DNA of 64,000 nucleotides from Pseudophaeobacter leonis (GCF_002087335.1 NZ_MWVJ01000001.1:1-64000); one strand, 5' to 3'; shown: positions 18,056 through 28,475, counted from the first letter of the stretch. Program-made: numbers and translations. The notes: generated by a model from the sequence alone, not told the origin.

Positions 18056-19612
18056 ATGATCAATTTTCGTGCGGCCGTGTGCGCCGCACTCCTTCTTTTT
18101 GTAGCTCCAAATTTGGTGCAGGCGCAGGATGTTACCCTGTCGTCTCCGGATGGGGCGGTTGAAATAACGGGCAACCTTTTGGGGTTCGACGGTGAGTTCT
18201 ACCGGGTTGAAAACAAATTTGGCGAACTGACCCTGGATGGCTCTGGTGTGAGCTGCGAGGGACCCGGCTGCCCCAGCCTGTCTTATTTTGTGGCCGAGGT
18301 CACGCTTTCGGGGTCGTCCATATTGGACGAGGTGCTGCTGCCTGCCCTGATCGAGGGGTTTGCCCTGCGAAACGGTTTCAAAACACGCCGTGATTCGCTG
18401 CCAGGTGGGAATTTTGAATATACTTTGCTGCGCGCCGAAGGGCGCCCGGCGGCGCGGTTTTCTTTTTTGATCAGCACGACGGACGATGGGTTCACGGATC
18501 TCATTGCGCAGGAGGCCGATATTGTCATGGCGCAGCGCGAAATTCGCGCCGCCGAGCAAAAGATGGCCCGCGAGGCAGGTCTGGGAGACATGACGGCTGC
18601 CTCACGCAGCAGAATTGTGGCGCTGGACGCTCTGGTGCCGGTGGTATCGCCCGCGAATCCAGTCACCCGCATCTCGCTTCCCAGTCTTGCCAAAGTCTTT
18701 TCAGGTGAAATCAAAAACTGGCAGGCGCTTGGTGGGCCGGATGCGCCAATATCGCTGCATATGTCAGCGCCAGGGGCGGGGCTGACGCAGGCATTTGAGG
18801 ATCGGGTTCTGGCGGCCTCGGGCAAGCAGTTTTCTCAGGATCTGCGCTACTATGATCGTGGCACGGCTCTGGTGCGGCGGGTGGCGACGGATCCTTTTGC
18901 CATTGGTATTACCAGTTTTTCGAATACCGGAACGACGCGGATGCTGGCTCTGACCGGGACCTGTGGGTTTATGCTGCGCGCCAACCGTCGTACGATCAAG
19001 ACCGAGGATTATCCGCTGACCTCTCCGATGTTTCTGTATCTGCCCGAGCGCCGACTGGCGAAGGTGGCACGGGATTTTCTGGCCTATGTGCGCGGACCCG
19101 GGGCGCAGATTGTGATCCGGCGGGCTGGGTTTGTCGATCAGGCCCCGGAAAGGATTTCGATGAATGCCCAGGGCGACCGGCTGACCAATGCCATCCTGGC
19201 GGCTGGACCAGAGGTGCCCCTGGGGGAACTACAGCGTTTGGCGCATACGCTCTCGGGGTTTCGGCGTCTGAGCACGTCCTTTCGGTTTGAAACGGGCTCT
19301 GCCCGGCCCGATGCGCAATCCAGAAGCAATATCGAGCAGTTGGCGCGTGCCCTTGAAACCGGGTTGTACGATGGCAAAGTTCTGAAGTTTGTGGGTTTTT
19401 CAGATGGACAGGGGGTAGCTTCTGGCAACCAGAAGATCGCATTGAAGCGCGCCAAAAGCGTGCGGGACAAAGTGCTGAGCACGGCAGAGACCGTGAGTGT
19501 TGAGCGGGTTGAGCTGCAGGTCGAAGCCTTTGGCGAGGCCCTGCCCATGGCCTGTGATGACAGTGCCTGGGGTCGGCAAGTCAATCGCCGTGTCGAGGTC
19601 TGGGTGCGCTAA
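18056..19612 (+). CDS. PstS-like phosphate-binding domain fused to an OmpA peptidoglycan-binding domain
   Basis: This 518-residue protein has a cleavable signal peptide (about 1-23, ending VQAQ) and a small beta-rich N-terminal segment with a Cys pair (SCEGPGC). A periplasmic binding fold of the PstS type (about 75-375) follows, with VPVVSPANPVTRISL, FSGEIKNWQALGG and the GTALVRRV region. A C-terminal OmpA-like domain (about 400-518) shows RFETGSARPDAQS and NRRVEVWV. The family would tether a phosphate-like ligand sensor to peptidoglycan. No pst transport genes are near, so a sensory or structural role is inferred. The gene follows the unknown secreted protein by 24 bp. Confidence 0.85.
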   Translation: MINFRAAVCAALLLFVAPNLVQAQDVTLSSPDGAVEITGNLLGFDGEFYRVENKFGELTLDGSGVSCEGPGCPSLSYFVAEVTLSGSSILDEVLLPALIEGFALRNGFKTRRDSLPGGNFEYTLLRAEGRPAARFSFLISTTDDGFTDLIAQEADIVMAQREIRAAEQKMAREAGLGDMTAASRSRIVALDALVPVVSPANPVTRISLPSLAKVFSGEIKNWQALGGPDAPISLHMSAPGAGLTQAFEDRVLAASGKQFSQDLRYYDRGTALVRRVATDPFAIGITSFSNTGTTRMLALTGTCGFMLRANRRTIKTEDYPLTSPMFLYLPERRLAKVARDFLAYVRGPGAQIVIRRAGFVDQAPERISMNAQGDRLTNAILAAGPEVPLGELQRLAHTLSGFRRLSTSFRFETGSARPDAQSRSNIEQLARALETGLYDGKVLKFVGFSDGQGVASGNQKIALKRAKSVRDKVLSTAETVSVERVELQVEAFGEALPMACDDSAWGRQVNRRVEVWVR

Positions 19613-19807
19613 GGGAGGGGCATTCTGGGGCTTTCAAGGGGTGGCTGGAGGATCTGTTGCGACATGTCGCACCCAACAAATCCGCTCCAAATGAAATCCG
19701 CACCAAATGGCTCCCGCGGCTTTTGGCATCATCCAAGATGATCCAAAGCGCCTTGGGCCGAGCGCGCCGCTTACGCGGCGCGGGGTCTGTTTGGCCAGCC
19801 AATGGGG
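19613..19807. other. Convergent intergenic region with two inverted repeats
   Basis: A perfect 14-bp palindrome TGCGACATGTCGCA lies at 19658-19671. An 8-bp hairpin CGCGCCGC/GCGGCGCG lies at 19763-19782 with a four-base loop but no T-tract. Both may take part in ending the converging transcripts. No coding potential is seen. Confidence 0.5.
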
Positions 19808-20590
19808 CTAAAGCAAACCCTGGGAGCGAAAGCTGAGTTCGGTCGCGCTGCCGATGATCAGATGGTCATGCAAGGTAATTCCCAAGGGGGTGAGCGCCTG
19901 ATTGACCCGCTCGGTCATCTCGATATCACTCTGCGAGGGCGAGGGATCACCTGAAGGGTGGTTGTGGACCAAAATGACGGCACTGGCGTTGAGATCTAAG
20001 GCACGTTTGGCCACCTCGCGCGGGTAGACGGGCACATGATCCACAGTGCCACGGGCCTGTTCCTCGTCAGCGATCAGGCAATTTTTGCGGTCCAGAAACA
20101 GCACACGAAAGTGTTCGATCGTGCGATGCGCCATCACGGTGTGGCAATAGTCGAGCAGGGCGTCCCAGCTGGAAATCACCTGTCGTTGCATCACCTTGGC
20201 GCGGGCCATGCGCTGGGCGGCGGCCTCCAGGATTTTGAGGTCGGTGACCAGCGCCTCACCGACGCCTTTCACCTGGACAAGACGTTCCGGGCGGGCACTG
20301 ACCACCCGGCTGAAATCCCCGAACTGTTTCAGCAATTGATGCGCAAGAGGTTTGACGTCCTGGCGTGGCAGAGAACGAAACAGCACAAGTTCCAGCAGCT
20401 CGTAGTCGGGGATCGCGGCTGCACCGCCGTCGCGAAACCGCTGGCGCAGGCGGCTGCGGTGGTCCTTGATATAGGAGGGCAGCTTGCCTCTGGTCACTGG
20501 GCTGTGAGGCGGCGGTGCCTGTGGCTCCAGATCCGCGTCAGGGAACAGCGGCAGAGAGGTCGTGCCAGTGCCTGCCTCGTCCTGTGCCAT
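19808..20590 (-). CDS. radC: RadC family protein (JAB/MPN domain)
   Basis: This 260-residue RadC-type protein has an N-terminal helix-hairpin-helix-like region (about 45-130, IPDYELLELVLFRSLPRQDVKPLA and LVQVKGVGEALV). A C-terminal JAB/MPN metallopeptidase-like domain contains the zinc motif HNHPSGDPSPSQSD. The cellular role is unsettled despite the historical link to DNA repair. The first 40 residues are Pro/Ala-rich and probably disordered. It is downstream of dnaJ on the same strand but separated from it by a terminator. Confidence 0.92.
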   Translation of the reverse strand: MAQDEAGTGTTSLPLFPDADLEPQAPPPHSPVTRGKLPSYIKDHRSRLRQRFRDGGAAAIPDYELLELVLFRSLPRQDVKPLAHQLLKQFGDFSRVVSARPERLVQVKGVGEALVTDLKILEAAAQRMARAKVMQRQVISSWDALLDYCHTVMAHRTIEHFRVLFLDRKNCLIADEEQARGTVDHVPVYPREVAKRALDLNASAVILVHNHPSGDPSPSQSDIEMTERVNQALTPLGITLHDHLIIGSATELSFRSQGLL

Positions 20591-20656
20591 CCGCGCCTCT
20601 CATTGGTCTTTGGGTGTGGAGGAGAAGGCTAGGAGCGAATTGTCGACGCACAAAAG

Positions 20657-20683
20657 AAAAACGCCCCCGCAGGGGCGCTTTTT
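20657..20683 (-). terminator. Rho-independent terminator after dnaJ
   Basis: CGCCCC (20662-20667) pairs with GGGGCG (20672-20677) around a four-base loop. An A-tract (20657-20661) reads as a T-tract on the minus strand, 32 bp after the dnaJ stop. A T-tract on the other side allows bidirectional use. Confidence 0.8.
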
Positions 20684-20714
20684 GTGCTGGTCTTTTGGTT
20701 GGCTTGAAAAAGGG

Positions 20715-21875
20715 TCAGCCCTTCATGCCATCCCAGAAGCCTTTGACCGAGGAAAAGAAGCTGCGGGATTCGGGGTTTGTGGTGTCCTCGGAGAGGTCCT
20801 CGAATTCGCGCAGGATTTCTTTTTGCCGGATCGTCAGGTTGACGGGTGTTTCCACCGCCAGTTCGATGAACATATCCCCAACGCCACCGCCACGCAGGGC
20901 AGGCATGCCCTTGCTGCGCAGACGCATCTGGCGACCGGACTGGCTGCCTTCGGGGATCTGCACCCGGCCACGGCCACCGTCGATGGTCGGCACCTCAATG
21001 GCGCCCCCCAAAGCGGCCTTGGCCATGGATACAGGCACGCGACAATAGAGATTGTTGCCGTCGCGCTCGAACAGATCATGGGCTGTGACCTCAACAAAGA
21101 TGTAGAGATCACCCGGAGGGCCACCGCGCATGCCGGCTTCACCTTCGCCTGCGAGGCGAATACGGGTGCCGGTTTCTACGCCCGCCGGAATATTCACCGA
21201 CAGCGAGCGGTCCTTTTCAACCCGGCCATGACCATGGCAGGTTTTACAGGGGTTCTTGATGATTTGCCCCAGGCCCGAACAGGTCGGGCAGGTGCGCTCA
21301 ACAGTAAAGAAGCCCTGCTGCGCCCGGACCTTGCCCATACCTGAACAGGTCGGGCAGGTGGTGGGTTCGACCCCGCCTTCGGCGCCCGATCCCTCGCAGG
21401 AGGTACAGGAGACCGAGGTGGGCACCTTGATGGTCTTGTGCAGCCCGGAATAGGCCTCTTCCAGCGAGACCCGCAGATTGTAGCGCAGATCAGCACCGCG
21501 CGAGGCGCGTTGCCGCCCGCCGCCGCCTGCCTGACCACGGCCGCCCATAAAGTCGCCAAAGAGATCGTCAAAGACATCGGAGAAGGCAGAGGAGAATTCT
21601 CCGTTGCCACCGCCGCCGCCCTGGCCACGTCCACCGCCGCCCATACCGCCTTCAAAGGCGGCATGACCAAAGCGGTCATAAGCTGCCTTTTTTTCCGGGT
21701 CCTTTAGAATCTCATGGGCCTCGTTGGCCTCTTTGAACTGCGCTTCAGCGTTTGGGTTATCGCTGTTGCGGTCAGGATGCAGTTCTTTGGCCTTCGCCCG
21801 AAAGCCCTTTTTGATTTCCTCTGCTGTGGCGCCTTTGGCCACACCGAGAACGTCGTAATAGTCGCGTTTCGACAT
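20715..21875 (-). CDS. dnaJ: Chaperone DnaJ
   Basis: DnaJ (386 residues) is the Hsp40 co-chaperone that stimulates DnaK ATPase. The J-domain (1-70) has HPD at 33-35. A Gly-rich linker (about 75-130) follows. The zinc-finger domain carries four CxxCxGxG-type repeats (for example [42 protein letters not shown]), and the C-terminal substrate-binding domain follows. It lies 70 bp downstream of dnaK. A hairpin in the gap may lower its expression relative to dnaK. Confidence 0.96.
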   Translation of the reverse strand: MSKRDYYDVLGVAKGATAEEIKKGFRAKAKELHPDRNSDNPNAEAQFKEANEAHEILKDPEKKAAYDRFGHAAFEGGMGGGGRGQGGGGGNGEFSSAFSDVFDDLFGDFMGGRGQAGGGGRQRASRGADLRYNLRVSLEEAYSGLHKTIKVPTSVSCTSCEGSGAEGGVEPTTCPTCSGMGKVRAQQGFFTVERTCPTCSGLGQIIKNPCKTCHGHGRVEKDRSLSVNIPAGVETGTRIRLAGEGEAGMRGGPPGDLYIFVEVTAHDLFERDGNNLYCRVPVSMAKAALGGAIEVPTIDGGRGRVQIPEGSQSGRQMRLRSKGMPALRGGGVGDMFIELAVETPVNLTIRQKEILREFEDLSEDTTNPESRSFFSSVKGFWDGMKG

Positions 21876-21906
21876 CGGTTTACCTCTGCTGCCTTAACGA
21901 CAACGA

Positions 21907-21928
21907 GCCGGTCCGTGGTCGGACCGGC
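21907..21928 (-). other. Hairpin between dnaK and dnaJ
   Basis: GCCGGTCC (21907-21914) pairs with GGACCGGC (21921-21928) with a six-base loop and no T-tract. Such a structure could stabilise the dnaK 3' end or partially attenuate transcription into dnaJ. The role is inferred. Confidence 0.5.
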
Positions 21929-21945
21929 CCGCCGCCGCCAAGAGT

Positions 21946-23871
21946 TCAGACCTTAGCGATTGGCGCCGTCCAGTCTTCGAATTCGGCATCAACGATGTCA
22001 TCATCGCCGCCGCCCGCATCTTCGTCTGCAGCGGTAGGCTCATCACCCGCCTCTTCCTGAGCGGCCTTGTAGATCGCTTCACCCAGACGCATTGCGGCTT
22101 CGGTAACGTTCTGGATGCCTGCCTTGATCTTCTCGGCAGTTGCTTTTTCGCTTTCGAGGTCGTCCCGCAGAGCGGCCAGAGCCAGTTCGATGGCTTCGAC
22201 AGTGGAAGGATCCACCTTGTCGCCATGCTCTTCGACGTGCTTTTCGGTCGAGTGGATCAGGCTTTCGGCCTGGTTCCGCGCTTCGATCAGCTCGCGACGC
22301 TCTTTATCGGCCTCGGCGTTGTCTTCTGCATCCTTGACCATCTGTTCGATGTCGGCATCCGACAGACCACCAGAGGCTTGAATGGTGATGACCTGCTCTT
22401 TGCCGGTGCCTTTGTCCTTGGCCGAAACCGAGACTATGCCGTTTGCGTCGATGTCAAAGGTGACTTCGATCTGCGGCAGGCCACGGGGCGCCGGTGGGAT
22501 ATCTTCGAGGTTGAACTGACCCAGCATCTTGTTGTCTGAGGCCATTTCGCGCTCACCCTGGAACACCCGGATGGTCACTGCGTTCTGGTTGTCTTCGGCG
22601 GTCGAGAACACCTGCGACTTTTTGGTCGGGATGGTGGTGTTGCGGTCGATCAGACGGGTGAAGACACCGCCCAGGGTTTCGATACCCAGCGACAGAGGCG
22701 TAACATCGAGCAAAACAACGTCTTTGACGTCGCCCTGCAGAACGCCGGCCTGAATGGCAGCACCCATGGCAACCACTTCGTCAGGGTTCACACCCTTGTG
22801 GGGCTCTTTGCCAAAGAATTTGGTCACTTCTTCGATGACGCGCGGCATGCGGGTCATACCACCAACCAGAACCACTTCGTCGATGTCAGAGGCCGAGATG
22901 CCAGCGTCTTTCAGAGCGGCAGCACAGGGCTTCATCGAGGCTTTGATCAGATCGTTGACCAGGCTTTCCAGCTTGGCACGGGTCAGTTTCATAACCATGT
23001 GCAGCGGCTGGCCCGAAGAGGGGTCCATCGAGATGAACGGCTGGTTGATTTCGGTCTGGCTCGAAGAGGAGAGCTCGATTTTGGCTTTTTCAGCGGCTTC
23101 TTTCAGACGCTGCAGAGCCATCTTGTCTTTGGTCAGATCAACGCCGTGCTCTTTTTTGAACTCGGCCGCCAGGTAGTTGACGATGCGCATGTCAAAGTCT
23201 TCGCCACCCAGGAAGGTGTCGCCGTTGGTCGATTTGACCTCGAACAGACCGTCGTCGATTTCCAGGATGGTCACATCGAAAGTACCACCACCAAGGTCAT
23301 ATACCGCGATGGTCTGGGTCTCCTCTTTGTCGAGACCATAGGCCAGCGCCGCGGCTGTTGGCTCGTTGATGATGCGCAACACTTCGAGACCGGCGATTTT
23401 GCCGGCGTCTCTGGTGGCCTGACGCTGGGCGTCGTTGAAATAGGCAGGCACGGTGATCACGGCCTGGGTCACATCTTCGCCGAGGTAGGACTCGGCGGTT
23501 TCTTTCATCTTACCAAGGATGAAAGCGGAAAGCTGCGAGGGAGAGTACTTCTCACCTTTTGCTTCGACCCATGCGTCCCCATTGCCACCGCTCACCAGCG
23601 AGAAGGGCAGGTTCTGTTTGTCTTTTGCGAGGTCTGCATCCTTGAACCGGCGGCCGACAAGGCGCTTAACACCAAAAATGGTGTTTTCCGGGTTTGTCAC
23701 AGCCTGGCGTTTGGCGGCCTGGCCAACCAGACGTTCGTCGTCGGTGAAGGCGACGATCGATGGGGTTGTGCGCGCGCCTTCGGCGTTTTCGATAACCCGT
23801 GGCTGCGAGGGATCCATGATGGCAATGCAAGAGTTGGTTGTTCCGAGGTCAATCCCGATAACTTTGCTCAT
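21946..23871 (-). CDS. dnaK: Chaperone DnaK (Hsp70)
   Basis: DnaK (641 residues) is the ATP-dependent Hsp70 chaperone. The N-terminal ATPase opens with [10 protein letters not shown], and other nucleotide-binding motifs follow ([28 protein letters not shown]). The linker [18 protein letters not shown] leads into the substrate-binding domain. The tail is acidic ([17 protein letters not shown]). The ATG at 23871 gives the standard N-terminus, while upstream in-frame starts do not. A heat-shock-type promoter lies about 100 bp upstream. dnaJ follows. Confidence 0.97.
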   Translation of the reverse strand: MSKVIGIDLGTTNSCIAIMDPSQPRVIENAEGARTTPSIVAFTDDERLVGQAAKRQAVTNPENTIFGVKRLVGRRFKDADLAKDKQNLPFSLVSGGNGDAWVEAKGEKYSPSQLSAFILGKMKETAESYLGEDVTQAVITVPAYFNDAQRQATRDAGKIAGLEVLRIINEPTAAALAYGLDKEETQTIAVYDLGGGTFDVTILEIDDGLFEVKSTNGDTFLGGEDFDMRIVNYLAAEFKKEHGVDLTKDKMALQRLKEAAEKAKIELSSSSQTEINQPFISMDPSSGQPLHMVMKLTRAKLESLVNDLIKASMKPCAAALKDAGISASDIDEVVLVGGMTRMPRVIEEVTKFFGKEPHKGVNPDEVVAMGAAIQAGVLQGDVKDVVLLDVTPLSLGIETLGGVFTRLIDRNTTIPTKKSQVFSTAEDNQNAVTIRVFQGEREMASDNKMLGQFNLEDIPPAPRGLPQIEVTFDIDANGIVSVSAKDKGTGKEQVITIQASGGLSDADIEQMVKDAEDNAEADKERRELIEARNQAESLIHSTEKHVEEHGDKVDPSTVEAIELALAALRDDLESEKATAEKIKAGIQNVTEAAMRLGEAIYKAAQEEAGDEPTAADEDAGGGDDDIVDAEFEDWTAPIAKV

Positions 23872-23980
23872 GTTTGATCCCTTTAACTTACTAAGGCGAT
23901 TACCCGAGGCTTGAACCCGTTTTGGCATCCAGGCCCCGATTTTGTTGCAGTGGGGTCTGCACCTCACTGCTGCACGGCGT

Positions 23981-24009
23981 ATATAGGGAGCGGAATATGC
24001 CCCTGCAAG
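23981..24009 (-). promoter_or_regulatory. Sigma-32 (RpoH) heat-shock promoter of dnaK
   Basis: Read on the minus strand, CTTG (24009-24006) is followed after 17 bases by CCCTATAT (23988-23981). This fits the alphaproteobacterial RpoH consensus CTTG-N17/18-CYTATWT. It predicts a start near 23974 and a leader of about 100 nt before dnaK. Confidence 0.8.
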
Positions 24010-24083
24010 CGTCAGTACGCATCGCTAAATGCGATTCACAGCGCTTTTTTGCACGGGATGTGGTTAAGAATGGAATAATCATC

Positions 24084-24686
24084 ATGAGCGTGCTGCGATT
24101 GCGCGGGTTTCAGATCCACAAATCCCACCTTGATTCAGCGGCGCAGCGCGCGCTGGTCGAGGCTTTGCGCCCTGTCTTGCGCGCCGCGCCGCTGTTTTCG
24201 CCTTCGGTTCCGGGGGGTGGAAAAATGTCAGTGCGCATGACCTCGGCGGGGAAATTTGGCTGGTTCGCCGATGAAACCGGGTATCGCTATGCCGAAAACC
24301 ATCCCAAAGGGACAGGCTGGCCAGCTATTCCCGCCCCCATTCTGGCGATCTGGCGCGATCTTACCGGGCTTGAGCGGCAGCCGGACTCGTGCCTGCTGAA
24401 CTATTATGGACAGGACGCCAAAATGGGCCTGCATCAGGACAAGGACGAGGCGGACTTCTCTTTTCCCGTGGTCTCGATCAGCCTGGGCGATGATTGCATG
24501 TTTCGCATGGGCGATGCGCGCCGTGGTGGCAAAACCGATGCGATCTGGCTGAACTCTGGCGATGTGGGGGTGATGGGCGGTGAGGCAAGGCTCAACTATC
24601 ATGGGCTGGACCGGATCCGGTTCGGCTCGTCCCGGCTGTTGCCAAAGGGCGGACGTATCAATCTGACCCTGCGGGTGGTGACTTGA
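24084..24686 (+). CDS. alkB: Alkylated DNA repair dioxygenase AlkB
   Basis: This 200-residue Fe(II)/2-oxoglutarate dioxygenase would reverse N1-methyladenine and N3-methylcytosine damage. The iron triad is visible as His and Asp in LHQDKDE and a distal His in NYHGLDRI. The 2-oxoglutarate-binding arginines lie in RINLTLRV. LLNYYGQDAKMGLH is typical of the family. The ATG at 24084 gives the family N-terminus. The frame is open further upstream into the dnaK promoter region, where translation is not expected. It faces the KpsM-type gene tail-to-tail with 43 bp between stops. Confidence 0.9.
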   Translation: MSVLRLRGFQIHKSHLDSAAQRALVEALRPVLRAAPLFSPSVPGGGKMSVRMTSAGKFGWFADETGYRYAENHPKGTGWPAIPAPILAIWRDLTGLERQPDSCLLNYYGQDAKMGLHQDKDEADFSFPVVSISLGDDCMFRMGDARRGGKTDAIWLNSGDVGVMGGEARLNYHGLDRIRFGSSRLLPKGGRINLTLRVVT

Positions 24687-24729
24687 GAGGGGGAGGTGCC
24701 AACCCGGAGGGGGCAGGCGCAGCGACAGG

Positions 24730-25552
24730 CTAGCGCCGCGCGTTCCAGCTGATCGAGGCGTGACGACGGGTGTAGAAATCGCCCATCAATCCGATCATCA
24801 CCAGCCCCACCGCAACCCAGGCGGCATATGGCCAGTTGCTGTAGTGCGGGTTGTAATTGATAAAGACAAATCCCCGCGCCTGATCGATGCAATGGAACAA
24901 GGGGTTCCAGTCAAACATCGCCAGCATAAAGCTGGGCAGGGTAATTGGCGAGAAACATCTTGCCCGAGGCGACCATATTGGCGCGCTGATAGATGGTGGT
25001 GAGAATGCCGACAACGCCGGGGGCCCAGGGTTTGAGCACCAGAAAGACCAGACCAACGGCGGCACCTGTGACCCAGGAGAGCAGAATCATGCCGTAGGCC
25101 TGAATGGGCTGCTCGATCTCCAGCGGGGTAAAGGCCACATGATAGACAAAGAGAATGAGAAAGAGAGAGACCGTCTGGATATAGAGGGACCCGAGCGCGG
25201 CAGAAAGAATAGCCACCATCGTATTCATCGGCGCATGTTGCATCATCGGGCTTGCAGGGCCCTCGGCACCGGCGACGGCGCCCACTGTTTTTGTGTGGGT
25301 CAGAAACAGAAAGATGCCCGACATCACATAGAGCAGGAAATCACCCCGGATCGCCGAGCCTCGCATGCCGAGAATCGAAAACATCGCGTAAAACACGGCA
25401 ACAAACATCACCGCTTGCATAATATTGAGCGCCAGCGCGATCAGGGCATTGTTGTGCTTTGAGCGCACGCTGCGCACGATGGAGTGAAACACCACCTCAG
25501 AAAGCGAGATGGCGCCGGAAAACCAAGTTTGCTGCTTGCGCACCTGAAACAT
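24730..25552 (-). CDS. ABC-2 type polysaccharide exporter permease (KpsM/Wzm-like), frameshifted
   Basis: This inner-membrane permease is of the capsule/O-antigen export type, with about six hydrophobic segments (for example LALNIMQAVMFVAVFYAMF, GDFLLYVMSGIFLFL, YGMILLSWVTGAAVGLVFL and YAAWVAVGLVMIGLMG). An extra base at about 24943-24946, after GKMFLAN, shifts the frame. The continuation LPSFMLAMFDWNPLFHCIDQ is the conserved end of the family. The repaired length is about 273 residues. I prefer the start at 25552 (MFQVRKQQTWFSGA) because it matches relatives. The frame is also open to an ATG at 25660, close to the divergent cysQ. The partner ATPase is not in the window. An export role for a surface polysaccharide is inferred. 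Confidence 0.8.
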
Positions 25553-25686
25553 TTTGCCTGCAATCCGTGCTATGGGCCAGATAGACCCGGTCGATACCCT
25601 AATGGACTTCTTGATGATCCAACTGCGACCCAGCATAAGGGTGCGGAAGGAAATTTTCAATTAACCCTTTTGGGGAGAGCAGCCAG

Positions 25687-26484
25687 ATGACCTATGAAGA
25701 GCTTATTCCAGTGATCCGCCGTCTGGCGATCGAAGCGGGCAGCAAGATCATGGAAATATACAATTCCGATGATTTTGACGTGAAGGTAAAATCCGACGAC
25801 AGCCCGGTGACGGCCGCGGATGAGGCGGCAGATGCCTTGATCTCGGCAGGTTTGCGCAGCGCCTTTCCGGATCTGATGCTGGGGACCGAAGAGCAGTCCG
25901 ATTCGCACAAGGCGCAGGGCCACACCTTTCTGATCGTTGATTCGCTGGACGGCACCAAGGAATTCATCCACCGCCGTGGCGATTTCACCGTGAACATTGC
26001 GCTGGTAGAGCAGGGCGTGCCAACCCGTGATGTGGTCTATGCGCCCGCGAAACAGCGGATGTTCTTTACCCTTGCAGATGGCTCGGCCGTTGAAGAAACT
26101 GGCGCGTTCGACCCGCAGGTCATTGGCGCGACAAGCCCGATCCGGGTGGCAAAAAGCGACAATGCGGCCCTGATGGTGGTGGCGTCAAAATCACACCGGG
26201 ACCAGGCCACCGAAGATTACATTGGCAAATATGCCGTCAAGGACAGCAAAAGCGCGGGCTCCTCGCTAAAGTTCTGTCTGGTGGCCACTGGTGAAGCGGA
26301 TATTTACCCCCGTGTTGGCCGCACCATGGAATGGGACACGGCGGCAGGTCACGCGGTTCTCTCCGGTGCTGGCGGCAAAGTGGTCCGTTTGGATGATCGC
26401 GAGCCGCTGATGTACGGCAAGGAAGGTTATGCGAACCCCTTCTTTATTGCCACTGCTCCCGATGTTGATCTGAAAGAAGCCTGA
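25687..26484 (+). CDS. cysQ: 3'(2'),5'-bisphosphate nucleotidase CysQ
   Basis: This 265-residue protein of the inositol-monophosphatase superfamily hydrolyses 3'-phosphoadenosine 5'-phosphate (PAP) to AMP. Metal-binding motifs are visible: SDDSPVTAADEAAD, LGTEEQSD, the DSLDGTKEF loop and the C-terminal EWDTAAGHAVL. PAP is the by-product of PAPS-dependent sulfation, and a sulfotransferase gene lies 7 kb downstream in the same run of genes. It overlaps kdsB by one base (TGATG), so the two are probably coupled. The divergent permease gene starts 134 bp or less away. Confidence 0.92.
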   Translation: MTYEELIPVIRRLAIEAGSKIMEIYNSDDFDVKVKSDDSPVTAADEAADALISAGLRSAFPDLMLGTEEQSDSHKAQGHTFLIVDSLDGTKEFIHRRGDFTVNIALVEQGVPTRDVVYAPAKQRMFFTLADGSAVEETGAFDPQVIGATSPIRVAKSDNAALMVVASKSHRDQATEDYIGKYAVKDSKSAGSSLKFCLVATGEADIYPRVGRTMEWDTAAGHAVLSGAGGKVVRLDDREPLMYGKEGYANPFFIATAPDVDLKEA

Positions 26485-27285
26485 TGTCTGTTCTGATTGT
26501 CATTCCTGCCCGCTATGCCTCGACCCGTTACCCCGGCAAGCCCCTGGTAGAGCTCACGGGCGCCGGCGGGGATAAACGCACCCTGATTGAGCGCTCCTGG
26601 CGGGCCGCCTGTGCGGTGCAGGGGGTCGACCGCGTGGTTGTGGCCACGGATGATGATCGGATCCGGCAGGCTGCAGAGGGGTTCGGCGCCGAGGGTGTGA
26701 TGACCTCGGAAAGCTGTGCCAACGGCACCGAGCGCTGCGCCGAGGCCCATGCGGCGCTGGGCGGCCAGTATGAGGTGGTGGTAAATTTGCAGGGCGACGC
26801 GCCGCTAACACCGCATTGGTTCATTGAGGATCTGGTCAAGGGGCTGCGTGCGGCGCCGAGCATGGGGCTGGCGACACCGGTGCTGCAATGCGATGGCGAC
26901 ACGCTCAACAGTCTGCTGGCGGATCGTGCGGCGGGCCGGGTTGGCGGCACCACAGCCGGTTTTTGGCAGCGACCATAGCGGGCTCTACTTCTCCAAAGAG
27001 GTGGTGCCCTTTTGCGCCGAACGTTTTGAAGGCGCAGACAGGACACCGGTGTTTCACCATGTTGGCGTCTATGCTTATCGGCCGGATGCGCTGGCAGCCT
27101 ACCCCAGTTGGCCGACCGGGCCACTGGAACAGCTCGAAGGGCTGGAACAGCTGCGCTTTTTGGAGAACGCCCACAAGATCCTCTGTGGCGAGGTTGAGGC
27201 GCGGGGCCGCGAATTCTGGGAGCTGAACAACCCCGAAGATGTGGAGCGTATTGAGGCGATGATGGTCAAAATGGGCGATTTATAG
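26484..27285 (+). CDS. kdsB: 3-deoxy-manno-octulosonate cytidylyltransferase, frameshifted
   Basis: KdsB activates Kdo as CMP-Kdo for lipopolysaccharide or Kdo-linked capsule. The nucleotide-binding N-terminus (IVIPARYASTRYPGKPL) and VVVATDDDRI, VVNLQGDAPL are in the first frame. After GRVGGTTA an extra G at 26958-26959 shifts the frame. FSKEVVPFCAERF, HHVGVYAYRPDAL and WELNNPEDVERIEAM continue in the next frame, and all are family motifs. The repaired product is about 266 residues. It is an essential function in most Gram-negatives, so the break is probably an error. It follows cysQ with a one-base overlap. Confidence 0.9.
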
Positions 27286-27530
27286 CCGGGTACTGAGCGT
27301 TTGTGATACAGTCGCAGCCAGCATTTCTGCAAGGGAGTTGAGCTGTGTGATGAAGCAGTGTTTTAAGATGCCCCAATGGTTCTTGGCAGGAAAACAGCCC
27401 GACCATGCGATGCAGCGCAGAGGAATGCACGCTTGTTTGGAAGGCCATAAAATAGTATCGGCGGTTTAAAGGCGATGCTTCTGTATTTTAAACATGTAGG
27501 CCCTTTAGGGCAGATGAGTGAGAAGAAACC

Positions 27531-28423
27531 ATGCGTAAAAAGAGAAAAAAGCAATTTTTCCGGTTGCCGGTCTGGGCACGCGTTTCTTGCCAGCCACCAA
27601 ATCGGTGCCAAAAGAAATTATGACATTGGTCGACCGCCCGCTGGTGCAATACGCCATCGACGAGGCGCGCGCTGCCGGCATCAAGGAATTTATCTTTGTC
27701 ACATCGCGGGGCAAAGGGGCGTTGGAGGACTATTTTGACCACGCGCCTGTGCTCGAGCAGGAGTTGCGCAAAAAGGGCAAAGACGATCTTTTGGAGATCC
27801 TGAAAGACACCAATATGGAAAGCGGTGCCATCGCCTATATCCGCCAGCATCGCGCGCTGGGCCTGGGTCACGCGGTCTGGTGCGCCCGCCGTCTTATTGC
27901 CAACGAGCCCTTTGCCGTGATCCTGCCCGATGATGTCATTGCCGCAGAAACACCCTGCCTCAAACAGATGGTTGAGGCCTATGAGGAAATCGGCGGCAAT
28001 ATGGTTGCGGCCATGGAGGTGGCGCCGGAAAAAACCAGCTCTTACGGGGTGCTGGACATCAAAGAGGACATGGGATCGGTGGTCTCGGTCAAAGGCATGG
28101 TGGAAAAGCCCAAAGCGGTGGATGCGCCTTCCAATCTGGCGGTGATCGGCCGCTATATTCTGGGGCCCTCGGTGCTGCGCAATTTGCAACAGCTCAAGTC
28201 CGGCGCCGGCGGCGAGATCCAGTTGACCGACGCTATTGCCCAGGACATTGGCTCTGATGTGCCGGTCAGCGGCTACAGGTTTAAGGGCGAGCGGTTTGAC
28301 TGCGGCTCCAAAGCGGGCTTTTTGCAGGCGACCGTCTCCTTTGCTCTGTCCCGCCCGGAGCTGCGCGATGATTTGATGAGCTACATAACCAAAGTGGCGC
28401 AGGTCGATAAAGCAGCTGAGTGA
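27531..28423 (+). CDS. galU: UTP-glucose-1-phosphate uridylyltransferase, frameshifted near the N-terminus
   Basis: GalU makes UDP-glucose. The ATG at 27531 begins MRKKRKKAIFPVAGLGTRF once a missing A is restored in the A-run at 27545-27550. The rest, from LPATKSVPKEIMTLVDRP onwards, is uninterrupted. Motifs include the nucleotide-binding GLGTRFLPATK, LPDDVI and the acid-catalysis region GRYILGPSVL. The repaired length is 297 residues, typical of Rhodobacterales. An AGAAG precedes the ATG. galE follows 52 bp later, giving a UDP-glucose to UDP-galactose module for polysaccharide synthesis. Confidence 0.9.
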
Positions 28424-28475
28424 TTTTGACCACGGTTGTGCCGCAGCGCAGGACCAATTGAGGACGTAATCTGAC

